A DNA stretch of 64,000 nt, taken from positions 62,001 to 126,000 of the forward strand of contig CAYMAI010000002.1 of the NCBI GenBank assembly GCA_964388445.1, in the 5' to 3' direction. This stretch comes from CAYMAI01 sp964388445 (GTDB taxonomy: Bacteria; 4484-113; JAGGVC01). A program made the translations under genes and the position numbers. The notes below the pieces were generated by a model. The model was not told the DNA's origin, ran no database searches, and worked only from the letters and a program-made list of their open reading frames with translations. The first letter of the stretch is position 1. The number at the start of each line of letters is the position of its first letter. Below are positions 1 through 7,020 of the stretch, piece by piece.

Positions 1-86
1 AGTCTACGTATTGGATTAGGTTTGCCTTTTTCCGCAATGGAATAGCGTCAAATTCGCTGCAGTCTCGATTCCGGCGTTGAACCGCT

Positions 87-653
87 TTATTCCCCCGATG
101 CAAATGAAAGAAACGAAAGCTCCGTTCCGCCGTGAATTTTCCTTTTGAATTCGGTTAATCCGCCTCTTTCCAGCCCACCCGCTTCTCCGGCCGCAAATTG
201 ACAGGCGATTACCGCGCCCGAATCGAGAACGCCCGCTGCGAGCAATGCGGCAAGCGTTTTTTCGACCATTCCCCTTCCCTGCGGCGGCGCGACGAAAACC
301 ACGCCGTAATGTCTGCCGGTTTTTCCGAGGCGCGGAATTTCACGGAATGCGTCGCCTCGAACGATTTCCACTTGCGATTCGATGCCCAAACCGCGCACGT
401 TTCCGGCAATAATTTTCGCCGCTGCAGGCGATAGTTCGATAATCGCCGCACTGCCGGCGCCGTTCGAAATCGCTTCGATGGAATAACTGCCGCTTCCCCC
501 GAAAACGTCCAGCACCGCCGCTCCTTCAAGATACGGGCGAAGCGTGTCTATCACGGCTTTGCGGATGCGCGAAAGCGGCGGGCGCGTCACGCCTGTTCCT
601 TCCAGAGTTTCGATTGTTCTGCCTTTCAAGCTGCCCGACAGCACTTTGAGCAT
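87..653 (-). CDS. RsmD-like rRNA methyltransferase with an altered catalytic motif
   Basis: A 188-residue protein resembling RsmD, the SAM-dependent N2-guanine methyltransferase that modifies G966 of 16S rRNA. The N-terminal RPPLSRIRKAVIDTL stretch (about residues 24-38) matches the RsmD signature, and LDVFGGSGSYSIEA (about 48-61) is the SAM-binding loop. The motif IV position reads VAPPQ (121-125) instead of the usual (D/N)PP(F/Y), so activity is uncertain. I use the ATG at 653, not the upstream frame extension to 722: the homology begins there and a TATAAT box lies 10 nt upstream. It diverges from the HMG-CoA synthase operon. Confidence 0.75.
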   Translation of the reverse strand: MLKVLSGSLKGRTIETLEGTGVTRPPLSRIRKAVIDTLRPYLEGAAVLDVFGGSGSYSIEAISNGAGSAAIIELSPAAAKIIAGNVRGLGIESQVEIVRGDAFREIPRLGKTGRHYGVVFVAPPQGRGMVEKTLAALLAAGVLDSGAVIACQFAAGEAGGLERGGLTEFKRKIHGGTELSFLSFASGE

Positions 654-663
654 GTCAGGCGGA

Positions 664-669
664 ATTATA
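664..669 (-). promoter_or_regulatory. -10 box close to the rsmD-like start
   Basis: TATAAT on the minus strand, 10 nt before the ATG at 653. The mRNA leader would be only a few nucleotides long. No convincing -35 was seen. Confidence 0.4.
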
Positions 670-776
670 GCCAAAGCGGCATAAATGCGTGCATTGCGCT
701 TGATAAAAAAACTCAAGCCCAATCTACATTTCGTTGCTTGAGCTAAATTGAACTTATTTTGTGAAGGAAACGGCTA

Positions 777-782
777 TATAAT
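777..782 (+). promoter_or_regulatory. candidate -10 box of the HMG-CoA synthase operon
   Basis: TATAAT 52 nt upstream of the ATG at 835. The only TTGAAC-like -35 (748-753) is 23 bp away, which is too far for a normal sigma-70 promoter, so the assignment is tentative. The leader carries AGGAG at 821-825. Confidence 0.35.
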
Positions 783-834
783 GGTGTGCGCGCGAATCGA
801 TTTGTTGCGCACGATTATCCAGGAGTGATGTTTT

Positions 835-1884
835 ATGGCTGGAATCATAGGCTGGGGCGCGCACGTTCCCCGGTTCAGAATCAAAGTCGAAGAAATCGCC
901 AAGGTTTGGGGCGCGGACGCGCAGAGCTATAAGAAAGGCTTGCAGGTTCACGAAAAAAGCGTCCCCGCGCCCGACCAGGACACGATTACGTTTTCGGCGG
1001 AAGCGGCGAAACGGGCGATAATCCGCGCCGGCATCGGCGGCGAGGACATAGGCAGCATTTACATCGGCAGCGAGTCGCACCCGTACGCAGTGAAACCGTC
1101 CGGCACTATCGTCGCGGAAGTCATCGGCGCGTGCCCGTCGGTACACGTGGCGGACTTCGAGTTCGCGTGCAAGGCGGGAAGCGAGGCTATGTTCGTCGCG
1201 TTCAGCCAGGTCAAAGCCGGAACGGTGAAATACGCGCTCGCAATCGGCGGGGACACCTCGCAAGGCGCGCCGGGCGACGCTCTCGAATATACGGCAAGCG
1301 CGGGCGCGGCGGCGTTCATTTTCGGCGAAGGTAACGAAGCCGCCACGTGCGATTATACCTACAGCTGGACGACCGATACGCCGGACTTCTGGCGCAGGGA
1401 ATATGAGCATTATCCGCGTCACGCCAGCCGGTTCACCGGCGAGCCGGCATATTTCGCGACGCTGATTCCGGCGGCGAAGAAGATAATGGAAATGGCGGGG
1501 ATGACCGCGAAAGATTTCGCGTTTTGCACGTTCCACCAGCCGAACGGAAAATTCCCGATGCGGGCGGCCGAAATGCTGGGATTTACGCGGGAGCAAAACC
1601 AAACCGGCTGGCTCGTGCCGTGGCTTGGAAACACATATAGCGGAGCGTCGCCACTAGGCCTGACCGCGATTCTCGACATCGCGAAGCCGGGCGACAAAAT
1701 CCTGATGGTGAGTTACGGCAGCGGCGCCGGAAGCGACGCGTTTATATTCACCGTCACGGACAGAATCAAGGAACTTCAAAACCTGACCGACCACACGCGC
1801 GCGATGCTCGACGGCGACAAGAAATATTTGGAATACGGCGCGTACGCGAAATTCCGCGGAAAGATCAGGAAGATCGAGGACTAG
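835..1884 (+). CDS. archaeal-type hydroxymethylglutaryl-CoA synthase
   Basis: 349 residues. It belongs to the archaeal-type HMG-CoA synthase family, which condenses acetyl-CoA with acetoacetyl-CoA to HMG-CoA at the entry of the mevalonate pathway. The expected catalytic triad is visible: Glu80 in SESHPYAVKPSG, Cys112 in FEFACKAGS, and His234 in FCTFHQPNGKFP. The length matches archaeal enzymes rather than the longer eukaryotic and Gram-positive form. The start is set by AGGAG at 821-825. It is followed after 9 nt by a thiolase and then a DUF35 protein, the order known from archaea, where the three proteins form a complex that channels acetoacetyl-CoA. In a bacterium this suggests isoprenoid synthesis by a mevalonate route of archaeal type. 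No HMG-CoA reductase is in the window. Confidence 0.9.
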   Translation: MAGIIGWGAHVPRFRIKVEEIAKVWGADAQSYKKGLQVHEKSVPAPDQDTITFSAEAAKRAIIRAGIGGEDIGSIYIGSESHPYAVKPSGTIVAEVIGACPSVHVADFEFACKAGSEAMFVAFSQVKAGTVKYALAIGGDTSQGAPGDALEYTASAGAAAFIFGEGNEAATCDYTYSWTTDTPDFWRREYEHYPRHASRFTGEPAYFATLIPAAKKIMEMAGMTAKDFAFCTFHQPNGKFPMRAAEMLGFTREQNQTGWLVPWLGNTYSGASPLGLTAILDIAKPGDKILMVSYGSGAGSDAFIFTVTDRIKELQNLTDHTRAMLDGDKKYLEYGAYAKFRGKIRKIED

Positions 1885-1893
1885 GAGACGGAA

Positions 1894-3054
1894 ATGAGAG
1901 AAGTAGCGATAATCGGAATCGGAATGAACAGGTGGGGCGAACTTTGGGACGATTCGCTCCGCGACATTTTCGTCAAGGCCGCGCAGCCCGCAATCGAGGA
2001 CGCTGGAGTCGACCGCATCGATTCGATGTACGTCGGCTGCATGTCCGGCGGGCTTTTCGTGGGCCAAGAGCACCTCGGCAGTTTGCTCGCGGACTATCTG
2101 GGCGTTTTGCCCATCCCAGCGATGCGAGTCGAAAGCGCGTGCGCATCCGGCGGAATGGCGATTCGTGCGGGATTTCTGGAAGTCGCGAGCGGCGAAAGCG
2201 ACATCGTGCTCGTCAGCGGCGTGGAGAAAATGACGGACGTGGGCGGCGACGAAGCGACGTATGCGCTATCGACCGCGGCGGATATGGAATACGAAGTTTT
2301 CAACGGCGCGACGTTCCCCGGCCTTTACGCGCTAATCGCACGCGACCACATGCACAGGTTCGGAACGACTAGCGAAATGTTGGCGGAAGTGGCGGTGAAA
2401 AACCACTTTCACGGCAACAAAAACGAAAACGCGCAGTACCGGATGGAAATCACTCGCGAGCAGGTGCTGGGAAGCGTGATGGTCGCAGACCCGCTGCACA
2501 TACTCGACTGCAGTCCGATTACGGACGGCGCGGCGGCGCTGATTCTTTGCCCGCTCGATATGGCGTCGAAGTTCACGAACAAACCTATCGTAAAAATTTC
2601 GGCGGTTTCCGCGGCGACCGACACGATTCAGCTCGCCGACCGCAAGGACTTCAGCGAGCTTGGAGCGGTCAAGGTTGCGGCGGAAAAAGCTTTCGCGAAA
2701 GCGGGCAAATCGCAAGCCGACATCGACCTTGTGGAAGTGCACGACTGCTTTACAATCGCCGAGCTTTGCACGCTCGAAGCGATGGGATTTTACGGGCGCG
2801 GCAAGGCGGGGCCGGCGACGCTGGCGGGCGAAACGCGGCTCGGCGGAAAATTGCCGGTCAACGTTTCCGGCGGGCTGAAGTCGAAAGGCCATCCCGTCGG
2901 CGCGACGGGCGTGGCGCAGGTGTATGAACTGACGAAACAGCTTCGCGGCGACGCGGGCGAGAGGCAAGTGGCGGGCGCGAAGTGCGGACTCGCCGAGAAT
3001 ATGGGCGGCACGGGCGGAAGCTGCGTGGTAACGATTGTGGAGGTGGCGAAATAA
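1894..3054 (+). CDS. acetyl-CoA acetyltransferase (SCP-x-type thiolase)
   Basis: 386 residues. A thiolase of the archaeal/SCP-x subfamily, expected to join two acetyl-CoA into acetoacetyl-CoA for the preceding HMG-CoA synthase. The nucleophile is Cys83 in ESACASGGMA. The C-terminal half has VEVHDCFTIAE and SKGHPVGATG, the His-containing motifs of this subfamily, and a CGLAENMGGTGG loop. It starts 9 nt after the synthase, and its stop codon overlaps the next start (TAATG), so translation is probably coupled. A role in fatty acid degradation is possible in principle, but the neighbours argue for the mevalonate pathway. Confidence 0.9.
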   Translation: MREVAIIGIGMNRWGELWDDSLRDIFVKAAQPAIEDAGVDRIDSMYVGCMSGGLFVGQEHLGSLLADYLGVLPIPAMRVESACASGGMAIRAGFLEVASGESDIVLVSGVEKMTDVGGDEATYALSTAADMEYEVFNGATFPGLYALIARDHMHRFGTTSEMLAEVAVKNHFHGNKNENAQYRMEITREQVLGSVMVADPLHILDCSPITDGAAALILCPLDMASKFTNKPIVKISAVSAATDTIQLADRKDFSELGAVKVAAEKAFAKAGKSQADIDLVEVHDCFTIAELCTLEAMGFYGRGKAGPATLAGETRLGGKLPVNVSGGLKSKGHPVGATGVAQVYELTKQLRGDAGERQVAGAKCGLAENMGGTGGSCVVTIVEVAK

Positions 3055-3476
3055 TGCTTATGCAAACACCGGCGAGAAATCATCGCGAAGTTGCTCAAAG
3101 ATACAGGCTGGAGGCGGCGCGCTGCCCAGAAACGGGCAAGGTCTTTTTCCCGCCGAGGGTCGTGTGCCTAACCGAAAAGGGCCGCTGCTCGAATTTCGAA
3201 ACGATTACGCTGAAACCGCACGGCAAAGTTTTGACGTACACCGTCATACACGTCGGCCCGACGCAGTTCAAAGACGAAACGCCGTACGTCAACGCGATTG
3301 TCGAGCTCGAGGACGGCGCGCGGATAAACTGCATGATTACGGACGTCGAACCCTCGGAAGTCAGCATCGGAATGGACGTGACGCTGGAATTCAGAAAGCT
3401 TATGGCGATGGGCACAAGCGGCATCCTCTGCTACGGGTATAAGGCGGTACCCGCAAGGGAGTATAAGCTGGAGTAG
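3054..3476 (+). CDS. DUF35 / OB-fold scaffold protein of the thiolase-HMGS complex
   Basis: 140 residues. A DUF35-type protein with an N-terminal rubredoxin-like zinc-ribbon region and a C-terminal OB fold. In archaea this protein bridges thiolase and HMG-CoA synthase. The start is the ATG overlapping the thiolase stop codon. The KVFFPPRVVC stretch is typical, but the zinc ribbon is incomplete: the first CxxC is reduced to CPETG, and only Cys24, Cys38 and Cys45 remain of the usual four. The following KPHGKVLTYTVIHVGP and the rest of the OB-fold region are well preserved, so the scaffold function is probably kept. Confidence 0.85.
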   Translation: MLMQTPARNHREVAQRYRLEAARCPETGKVFFPPRVVCLTEKGRCSNFETITLKPHGKVLTYTVIHVGPTQFKDETPYVNAIVELEDGARINCMITDVEPSEVSIGMDVTLEFRKLMAMGTSGILCYGYKAVPAREYKLE

Positions 3477-3659
3477 CGTGCGTGCGGCCACACTTTGAAC
3501 CCGCGAAGGACTTGTAGTGGCGGACGGCGTGCGCCAGAATCGAAACGCGAAGCCCTTTTGTCGTGCCTCGAACCGGTCTCATACGCGCCTACATTCATCA
3601 TCCAGCCATCTCAGAATTGTCCTGATTGACGTGGAGATTACTACTCATCCGTAACTGAG

Positions 3660-3688
3660 TTGACATTCTCTGTACTTCTTTATAAAAT
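3660..3688 (+). promoter_or_regulatory. sigma-70-type promoter of the zinc-ribbon mini-gene
   Basis: TTGACA at 3660-3665, a 17-bp spacer and TAAAAT at 3683-3688, followed by a 44-bp leader to the ATG at 3733. It is one of the best consensus promoters in the window and supports the short ORF downstream. Confidence 0.6.
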
Positions 3689-3732
3689 CATCCTGCCGGA
3701 TTGGCTGCTACGCTTTGCATTGGAGGATTAGC

Positions 3733-3882
3733 ATGTTGCAATGGTTTAAGCAGAAAATTGTCCAAAAAAATGGACGTTACATGTGTAAGAAGTGTGGAAA
3801 GGTAAAGGAGCTAATTGCGGGATCCCATTACCCCACATGCTCTTGTGGCGCTTGTGATTGGACTTTTGTATCGCTGATGTAG
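3733..3882 (+). CDS. 49-residue zinc-ribbon mini-protein
   Basis: A short ORF with a clear Shine-Dalgarno (GGAGG at 3722-3726) and a consensus promoter 45-70 bp upstream. The product has CKKC (Cys18, Cys21) and CSCGAC (Cys36, Cys38, Cys41), the spacing of a small zinc ribbon, after a basic N-terminus. The surrounding DNA is AT-richer than the core genome, as for the gene at 4005-4676, which suggests transfer. The function is unknown; such mini-ribbons may bind nucleic acid or a protein partner. A 60-plus codon frame on the opposite strand has no comparable signals. Confidence 0.6.
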   Translation: MLQWFKQKIVQKNGRYMCKKCGKVKELIAGSHYPTCSCGACDWTFVSLM

Positions 3883-3915
3883 CTTTGTTGTGATTCGCGC
3901 TACTCAATTCCTGAA

Positions 3916-3936
3916 TAAACGTTTTACAAACGTTTA
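3916..3936. repeat. inverted repeat downstream of the mini-gene
   Basis: Two 9-bp arms (TAAACGTTT and AAACGTTTA) around a 3-bp spacer, 33 bp after the mini-protein stop and 68 bp before the end of the convergent gene at 4005-4676. There is no T-tract, so it may be an operator-like dyad or a weak factor-dependent terminator. Confidence 0.35.
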
Positions 3937-4004
3937 ATGCCCATGCTCGCATACATTTTGGTATACTCATAGCGCATTCTATTCGCACCTTCAAAATGGC
4001 AATT

Positions 4005-4676
4005 TCAAATGTCATCGTATCCTCTTCCAGTTATTACTGAGTTTACATAGTCTATTGTAGGATTTATTAAACAATCAGATAGTAATTCATAAATCTTGAT
4101 GTCTAGTTGCTGAACTGCTCCCTGAGCGTAGCCATTCAATGCCTGAATAATTTGCGGGTTAACTTTCTGCCTTTCTTTCTCCATTTGCACCGTAAAAATC
4201 ACTTGCAGCTTCAACAACTCCAAATTGAAGAGAATCGAGTATGCCAGCGAATTTGTTAATGTTTCGAAGAATTCCGGAAATCCCTCATGTAAGCCATTAA
4301 ATGAAAACTCCCAATCATTCATCTGATCCTCGGCTACTCCCAAGTGACTAGCCTTTTCCTTTGCCATTTCCAATAATTCTACACCTTTAGATTCTAGGAA
4401 CCTATGAACTAGGAAATGGCTAAGCTCGTGTGCTACGTAAAAGGAAATGTGAATGGTTGTTGATTGGTCTTCCCTTATTGACTCAAGGTCTATTACGCCT
4501 ATTCGATGCTGCGGAAGATAAAATGCAGGGGCATTTGTGTTGCAAGATTCCTTTCCAAATCGACTTTCGGCTTCTGCAAGGGGAAGCATTTCGAAATCCT
4601 TGAAACCTAACAATCCAAGGAACGCTAGGGTTGCCTGTAAATTTCTGGCTTTTTCTTCCAAACTCATTAATCCCAT
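4005..4676 (-). CDS. putative HExxH metallopeptidase-like protein
   Basis: 223 residues, family not recognised. The sequence SFYVAHELSHFLVHRF contains HELSH (His83, Glu84, His87), the zinc-binding motif of gluzincin-like peptidases. Short HExxH proteins in accessory DNA are often of the ImmA/IrrE type, but I see no clear DNA-binding domain here. The C-terminal half is helical with several hydrophobic stretches and no obvious third zinc ligand. The start at 4676 is supported by GGAGA about 7 nt upstream. The gene is distinctly AT-rich compared with its neighbours and sits between a zinc-ribbon mini-gene and a methyltransferase, so horizontal acquisition is likely. Confidence 0.6.
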   Translation of the reverse strand: MGLMSLEEKARNLQATLAFLGLLGFKDFEMLPLAEAESRFGKESCNTNAPAFYLPQHRIGVIDLESIREDQSTTIHISFYVAHELSHFLVHRFLESKGVELLEMAKEKASHLGVAEDQMNDWEFSFNGLHEGFPEFFETLTNSLAYSILFNLELLKLQVIFTVQMEKERQKVNPQIIQALNGYAQGAVQQLDIKIYELLSDCLINPTIDYVNSVITGRGYDDI

Positions 4677-4781
4677 GATTCGTCTCCATTTGGCAAAATA
4701 ATGTGAATTACACTTATATGATTCCAGCTCATGTAATTCTAAGCAAAAGACTCAATAGTGCTGGACGGTTAGTCACGACTC

Positions 4782-6332
4782 TCACCCTCCCATCCACATT
4801 TCAAGTTCCTCCGCGAAGTCGGCCGCGATCAGGCGCTCGACGGTCAGCGGGATGATTTTGCGGCGGTGTTCTTCTTGTCTTCCGAGCCTCGAAATCTCGG
4901 AATACGCGTCGCGCGAATATCCGAACGCAACGAACACGCCCGTCGCCCTGCCGTCGCGCTCCATCGCGTGAGCGAACTTGTCTATGTCCGGCCTTCCCAC
5001 TTTATCGCGCTGCTTGACCTGTATCGGTACGTATTTTTCGCCTTCCGCGCCTTCGAACAGCGGCGTATGCTCGCTGTCGCGGCTTTTGTGTTTCGCAACA
5101 TTCACGGGCAGATATAGCCGCCCGTCTATGCCTAGATCCGCGACTTTGCTGCGGTTCGGCTGCGCGTAAAGGTTGAAAAATTGGCCGGTGGCGAGCACAG
5201 CCCAATTTTCGAACTCGAACGGCGGTAACTTTTTAAGCTGTTCGATTGTAAATGGCAAGTTGGAGAATTTATAGTATTTCTTGCCTCGTTTTTTGGCTCC
5301 GGTCACCGGCAGTTCGATTCTGTCAAGACCGGATATCCTTTCGCCCATTACGCGGCATGCGGTTGGAGAAATGTCTATTCCCAACCATTTCCGGTTCAGC
5401 TTTTCGCTGGCGACCAGCGTGGTGCCGCACCCGCAAAACGAGTCCAATACGATATCGCCTTCGTTCGAGCTGGCGCTTACGATGCGCTCCAGCAGCGCTA
5501 GCGGCTTTTGAGTGGGATAGCCCAGCCGCTCGGCCGCGAGGTTGTGTATCGGTCTAATGTCCGTCCATACGCTTTGGAGCGGCACGCCTGGCATTTCGTC
5601 GAAGTATTGTTTTAGCCGCGGCATGCCGCCTTCTTTTTTGGGCCAGTGAATGCGCCCGGCCGCGTCCAATCGCTCCAGCTCCTCCGGCACATACGCCCAA
5701 TGCCGCCCCTTCGACCTGACGTCGATGCCTCTCCACGGCTCGCCGGAAGGCCCTTTCGTCGTTCCCGCGCCGGTCAAGTCCATTCGTTTCCATCTTCTGC
5801 CGTCAGGGTCGGTATGTTCGTAAAACGTTTCGACATAAGATTCATCGTAGGGCATAAATAGTTTGTTCCAAGTGTACTTCTTACCTTTCGAATAAAGAAA
5901 AATGCTGTCGAAATTATTGCCCGGCCGGTTTGCGCTTGAATGTGCGCTCGTCCGCTTCCAGATAATTTCAGAGAGGAAAAAATTCGCTCCGAAGATTTCG
6001 TCGAGCATCACCTTTATGTAGTGGCTCGCATGCCAGTCGCAATGGTAATAAAAGCTGCCTGTTTTTTTGAGGACGCGAAATAGCTCGGCAACGCGCGGCC
6101 GCATATATGCGATATACGCCTGCGCATCGCCGTACCTATCTTCGAACGCACGTTTTTCGGCGGTGTCGCCCCAAAAAACCTCGTAGTTGCGGTTGCTATT
6201 GAACGGCGGGTCTATGTAAATGAGGTCAACGCACTCGTCGGGAAATTGCGGCAGGATTTCGAGGCAATCGCCCCGGTAAATCGTATGCGGATCGAAGTCG
6301 ATCCTTTGCATCGTGTGCGGACGCGTGGACAC
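4782..6332 (-). CDS. DNA methyltransferase fused to an Mrr-like endonuclease domain
   Basis: 516 residues in two parts. Residues 1 to about 340 form a beta-class amino-DNA methyltransferase: DPPF (41-44) is the catalytic motif IV, and LDSFCGCGTT near residue 300 is the SAM-binding motif I, giving the order IV then I. Residues of about 365-516 look like a PD-(D/E)xK nuclease domain of Mrr type: GIDG with Asp403 and QVKQ with Gln438 and Lys440, then GVFVAFGYS. This suggests a single-chain modification protein with a nuclease or nuclease-like specificity module. No separate restriction or specificity subunit is next to it. The GTG start at 6332 is supported by a -10 box exactly 6 nt upstream. 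Accessory role in restriction-modification or defence is inferred. Confidence 0.85.
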   Translation of the reverse strand: MSTRPHTMQRIDFDPHTIYRGDCLEILPQFPDECVDLIYIDPPFNSNRNYEVFWGDTAEKRAFEDRYGDAQAYIAYMRPRVAELFRVLKKTGSFYYHCDWHASHYIKVMLDEIFGANFFLSEIIWKRTSAHSSANRPGNNFDSIFLYSKGKKYTWNKLFMPYDESYVETFYEHTDPDGRRWKRMDLTGAGTTKGPSGEPWRGIDVRSKGRHWAYVPEELERLDAAGRIHWPKKEGGMPRLKQYFDEMPGVPLQSVWTDIRPIHNLAAERLGYPTQKPLALLERIVSASSNEGDIVLDSFCGCGTTLVASEKLNRKWLGIDISPTACRVMGERISGLDRIELPVTGAKKRGKKYYKFSNLPFTIEQLKKLPPFEFENWAVLATGQFFNLYAQPNRSKVADLGIDGRLYLPVNVAKHKSRDSEHTPLFEGAEGEKYVPIQVKQRDKVGRPDIDKFAHAMERDGRATGVFVAFGYSRDAYSEISRLGRQEEHRRKIIPLTVERLIAADFAEELEMWMGG

Positions 6333-6338
6333 GCGGGG

Positions 6339-6344
6339 ATTATA
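6339..6344 (-). promoter_or_regulatory. extended -10 box of the methyltransferase gene (leaderless)
   Basis: TGGTATAAT on the minus strand, with 6 nt between the hexamer and the GTG start at 6332. Transcription would begin at the start codon itself. Confidence 0.5.
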
Positions 6345-6395
6345 CCAAATCGCGCTCGATAGCTTCTGAAATTATGATGCGCGCCGCCGAAAATA

Positions 6396-6507
6396 GCAGG
6401 CTGGAAGCCTGCGCTACGAAGGGCGGCAAATTGCAGGCTGGAAGCCTTCACAAAGGGATATATTCCCGAATAATTGCAGGCTGGAAGCCTGCGCTACGAA
6501 GGGCGGC
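6396..6507. repeat. cluster of three REP-like palindromic repeats
   Basis: The unit GCAGGCTGGAAGCCTGCGCTACGAAGGGCGGC-type sequence occurs in full at 6396-6427 and 6476-6507, with a truncated copy at 6433-6448. The core GCAGGCTGGAAGCCTGC is nearly palindromic and can fold into a hairpin. The cluster lies between the 5' end of the methyltransferase gene and the 3' end of the next minus-strand gene. It resembles dispersed intergenic REP elements, not a CRISPR array. Confidence 0.75.
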
Positions 6508-6517
6508 GAAATGGTCG

Positions 6518-6943
6518 CTATGAATTCGGTTTGCCGTTGTCTTTGCGGTCGTCGCCGATGCGCCTGCCGCCGTGAATTTTCTGGAGCTCGCCCGACGCGT
6601 CGTTCGCGATTTTCGCGACCATTTTGAGGACTGCGGCGAACTCGGCCTCGGCGCCGTCCACCGCCGGCATCGCATAGCTGAACATCACGGTGTCGCTTTC
6701 CAGGCTGAACGCGCCGATGCGCACCATCGCATTCCGCAAGAGCAGGTCGCGATAAAGGTTCACTCCGGCGCGAGGATTAATCAGCACCGGACATTCGATG
6801 TTGATGAAGTTGCCGTTATCCTGCGACTCGTCCGGAGTCAGAACGACGGCGATGTTTCCGGTGGCGAAAAGGCGCGATTCGCCGTGGGCGTCCGCCTCGA
6901 TGCCCATTTCGCCAAGCCATTTGTCGAGAAGCGTTTCACTCAT
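6518..6943 (-). CDS. YbjN / secretion-chaperone-like small protein
   Basis: 141 residues. The order of a short helix, several strands (FATGNIAVVLTPD, FINIECPVLI), a helix with RDLLLRNAMVRIGAFSLES, and a final long helix resembles the YbjN/CesT-like fold. This call rests on pattern and has no diagnostic catalytic residue. The last 20 residues are basic and look disordered. A purine-rich GAGG lies about 13 nt before the ATG. The role is unknown; such proteins often act as stress-related or chaperone-like factors in the cytoplasm. Confidence 0.55.
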   Translation of the reverse strand: MSETLLDKWLGEMGIEADAHGESRLFATGNIAVVLTPDESQDNGNFINIECPVLINPRAGVNLYRDLLLRNAMVRIGAFSLESDTVMFSYAMPAVDGAEAEFAAVLKMVAKIANDASGELQKIHGGRRIGDDRKDNGKPNS

Positions 6944-7008
6944 AACAAAAAACCTCGAAGTTTCCCCCGCGGCGGGAGTATTTTAGCATACGCGTCCCGC
7001 CGCTCTGA

Positions 7009-7014
7009 TAGAAT
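7009..7014 (+). promoter_or_regulatory. -10 box 6 nt before the heparinase-like start
   Basis: TAGAAT followed by 6 nt and the ATG at 7021. There is no Shine-Dalgarno, consistent with a leaderless transcript. Confidence 0.4.
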
Positions 7015-7020
7015 GAGCAA

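Noticed and set aside
754..1602. Long minus-strand frame opposite the HMG-CoA synthase gene
   Set aside because: Arg/Ala-rich shadow of a well-conserved gene; no start site or homology.
3746..4015. 89-codon minus-strand frame overlapping the zinc-ribbon mini-gene
   Set aside because: No ribosome site and no recognisable domain; the plus-strand mini-gene has a promoter, a Shine-Dalgarno and cysteine motifs.
6396..6507. Possible CRISPR array
   Set aside because: Only two full units and one truncated unit with unequal spacing, and a palindromic core typical of REP elements; no cas genes.
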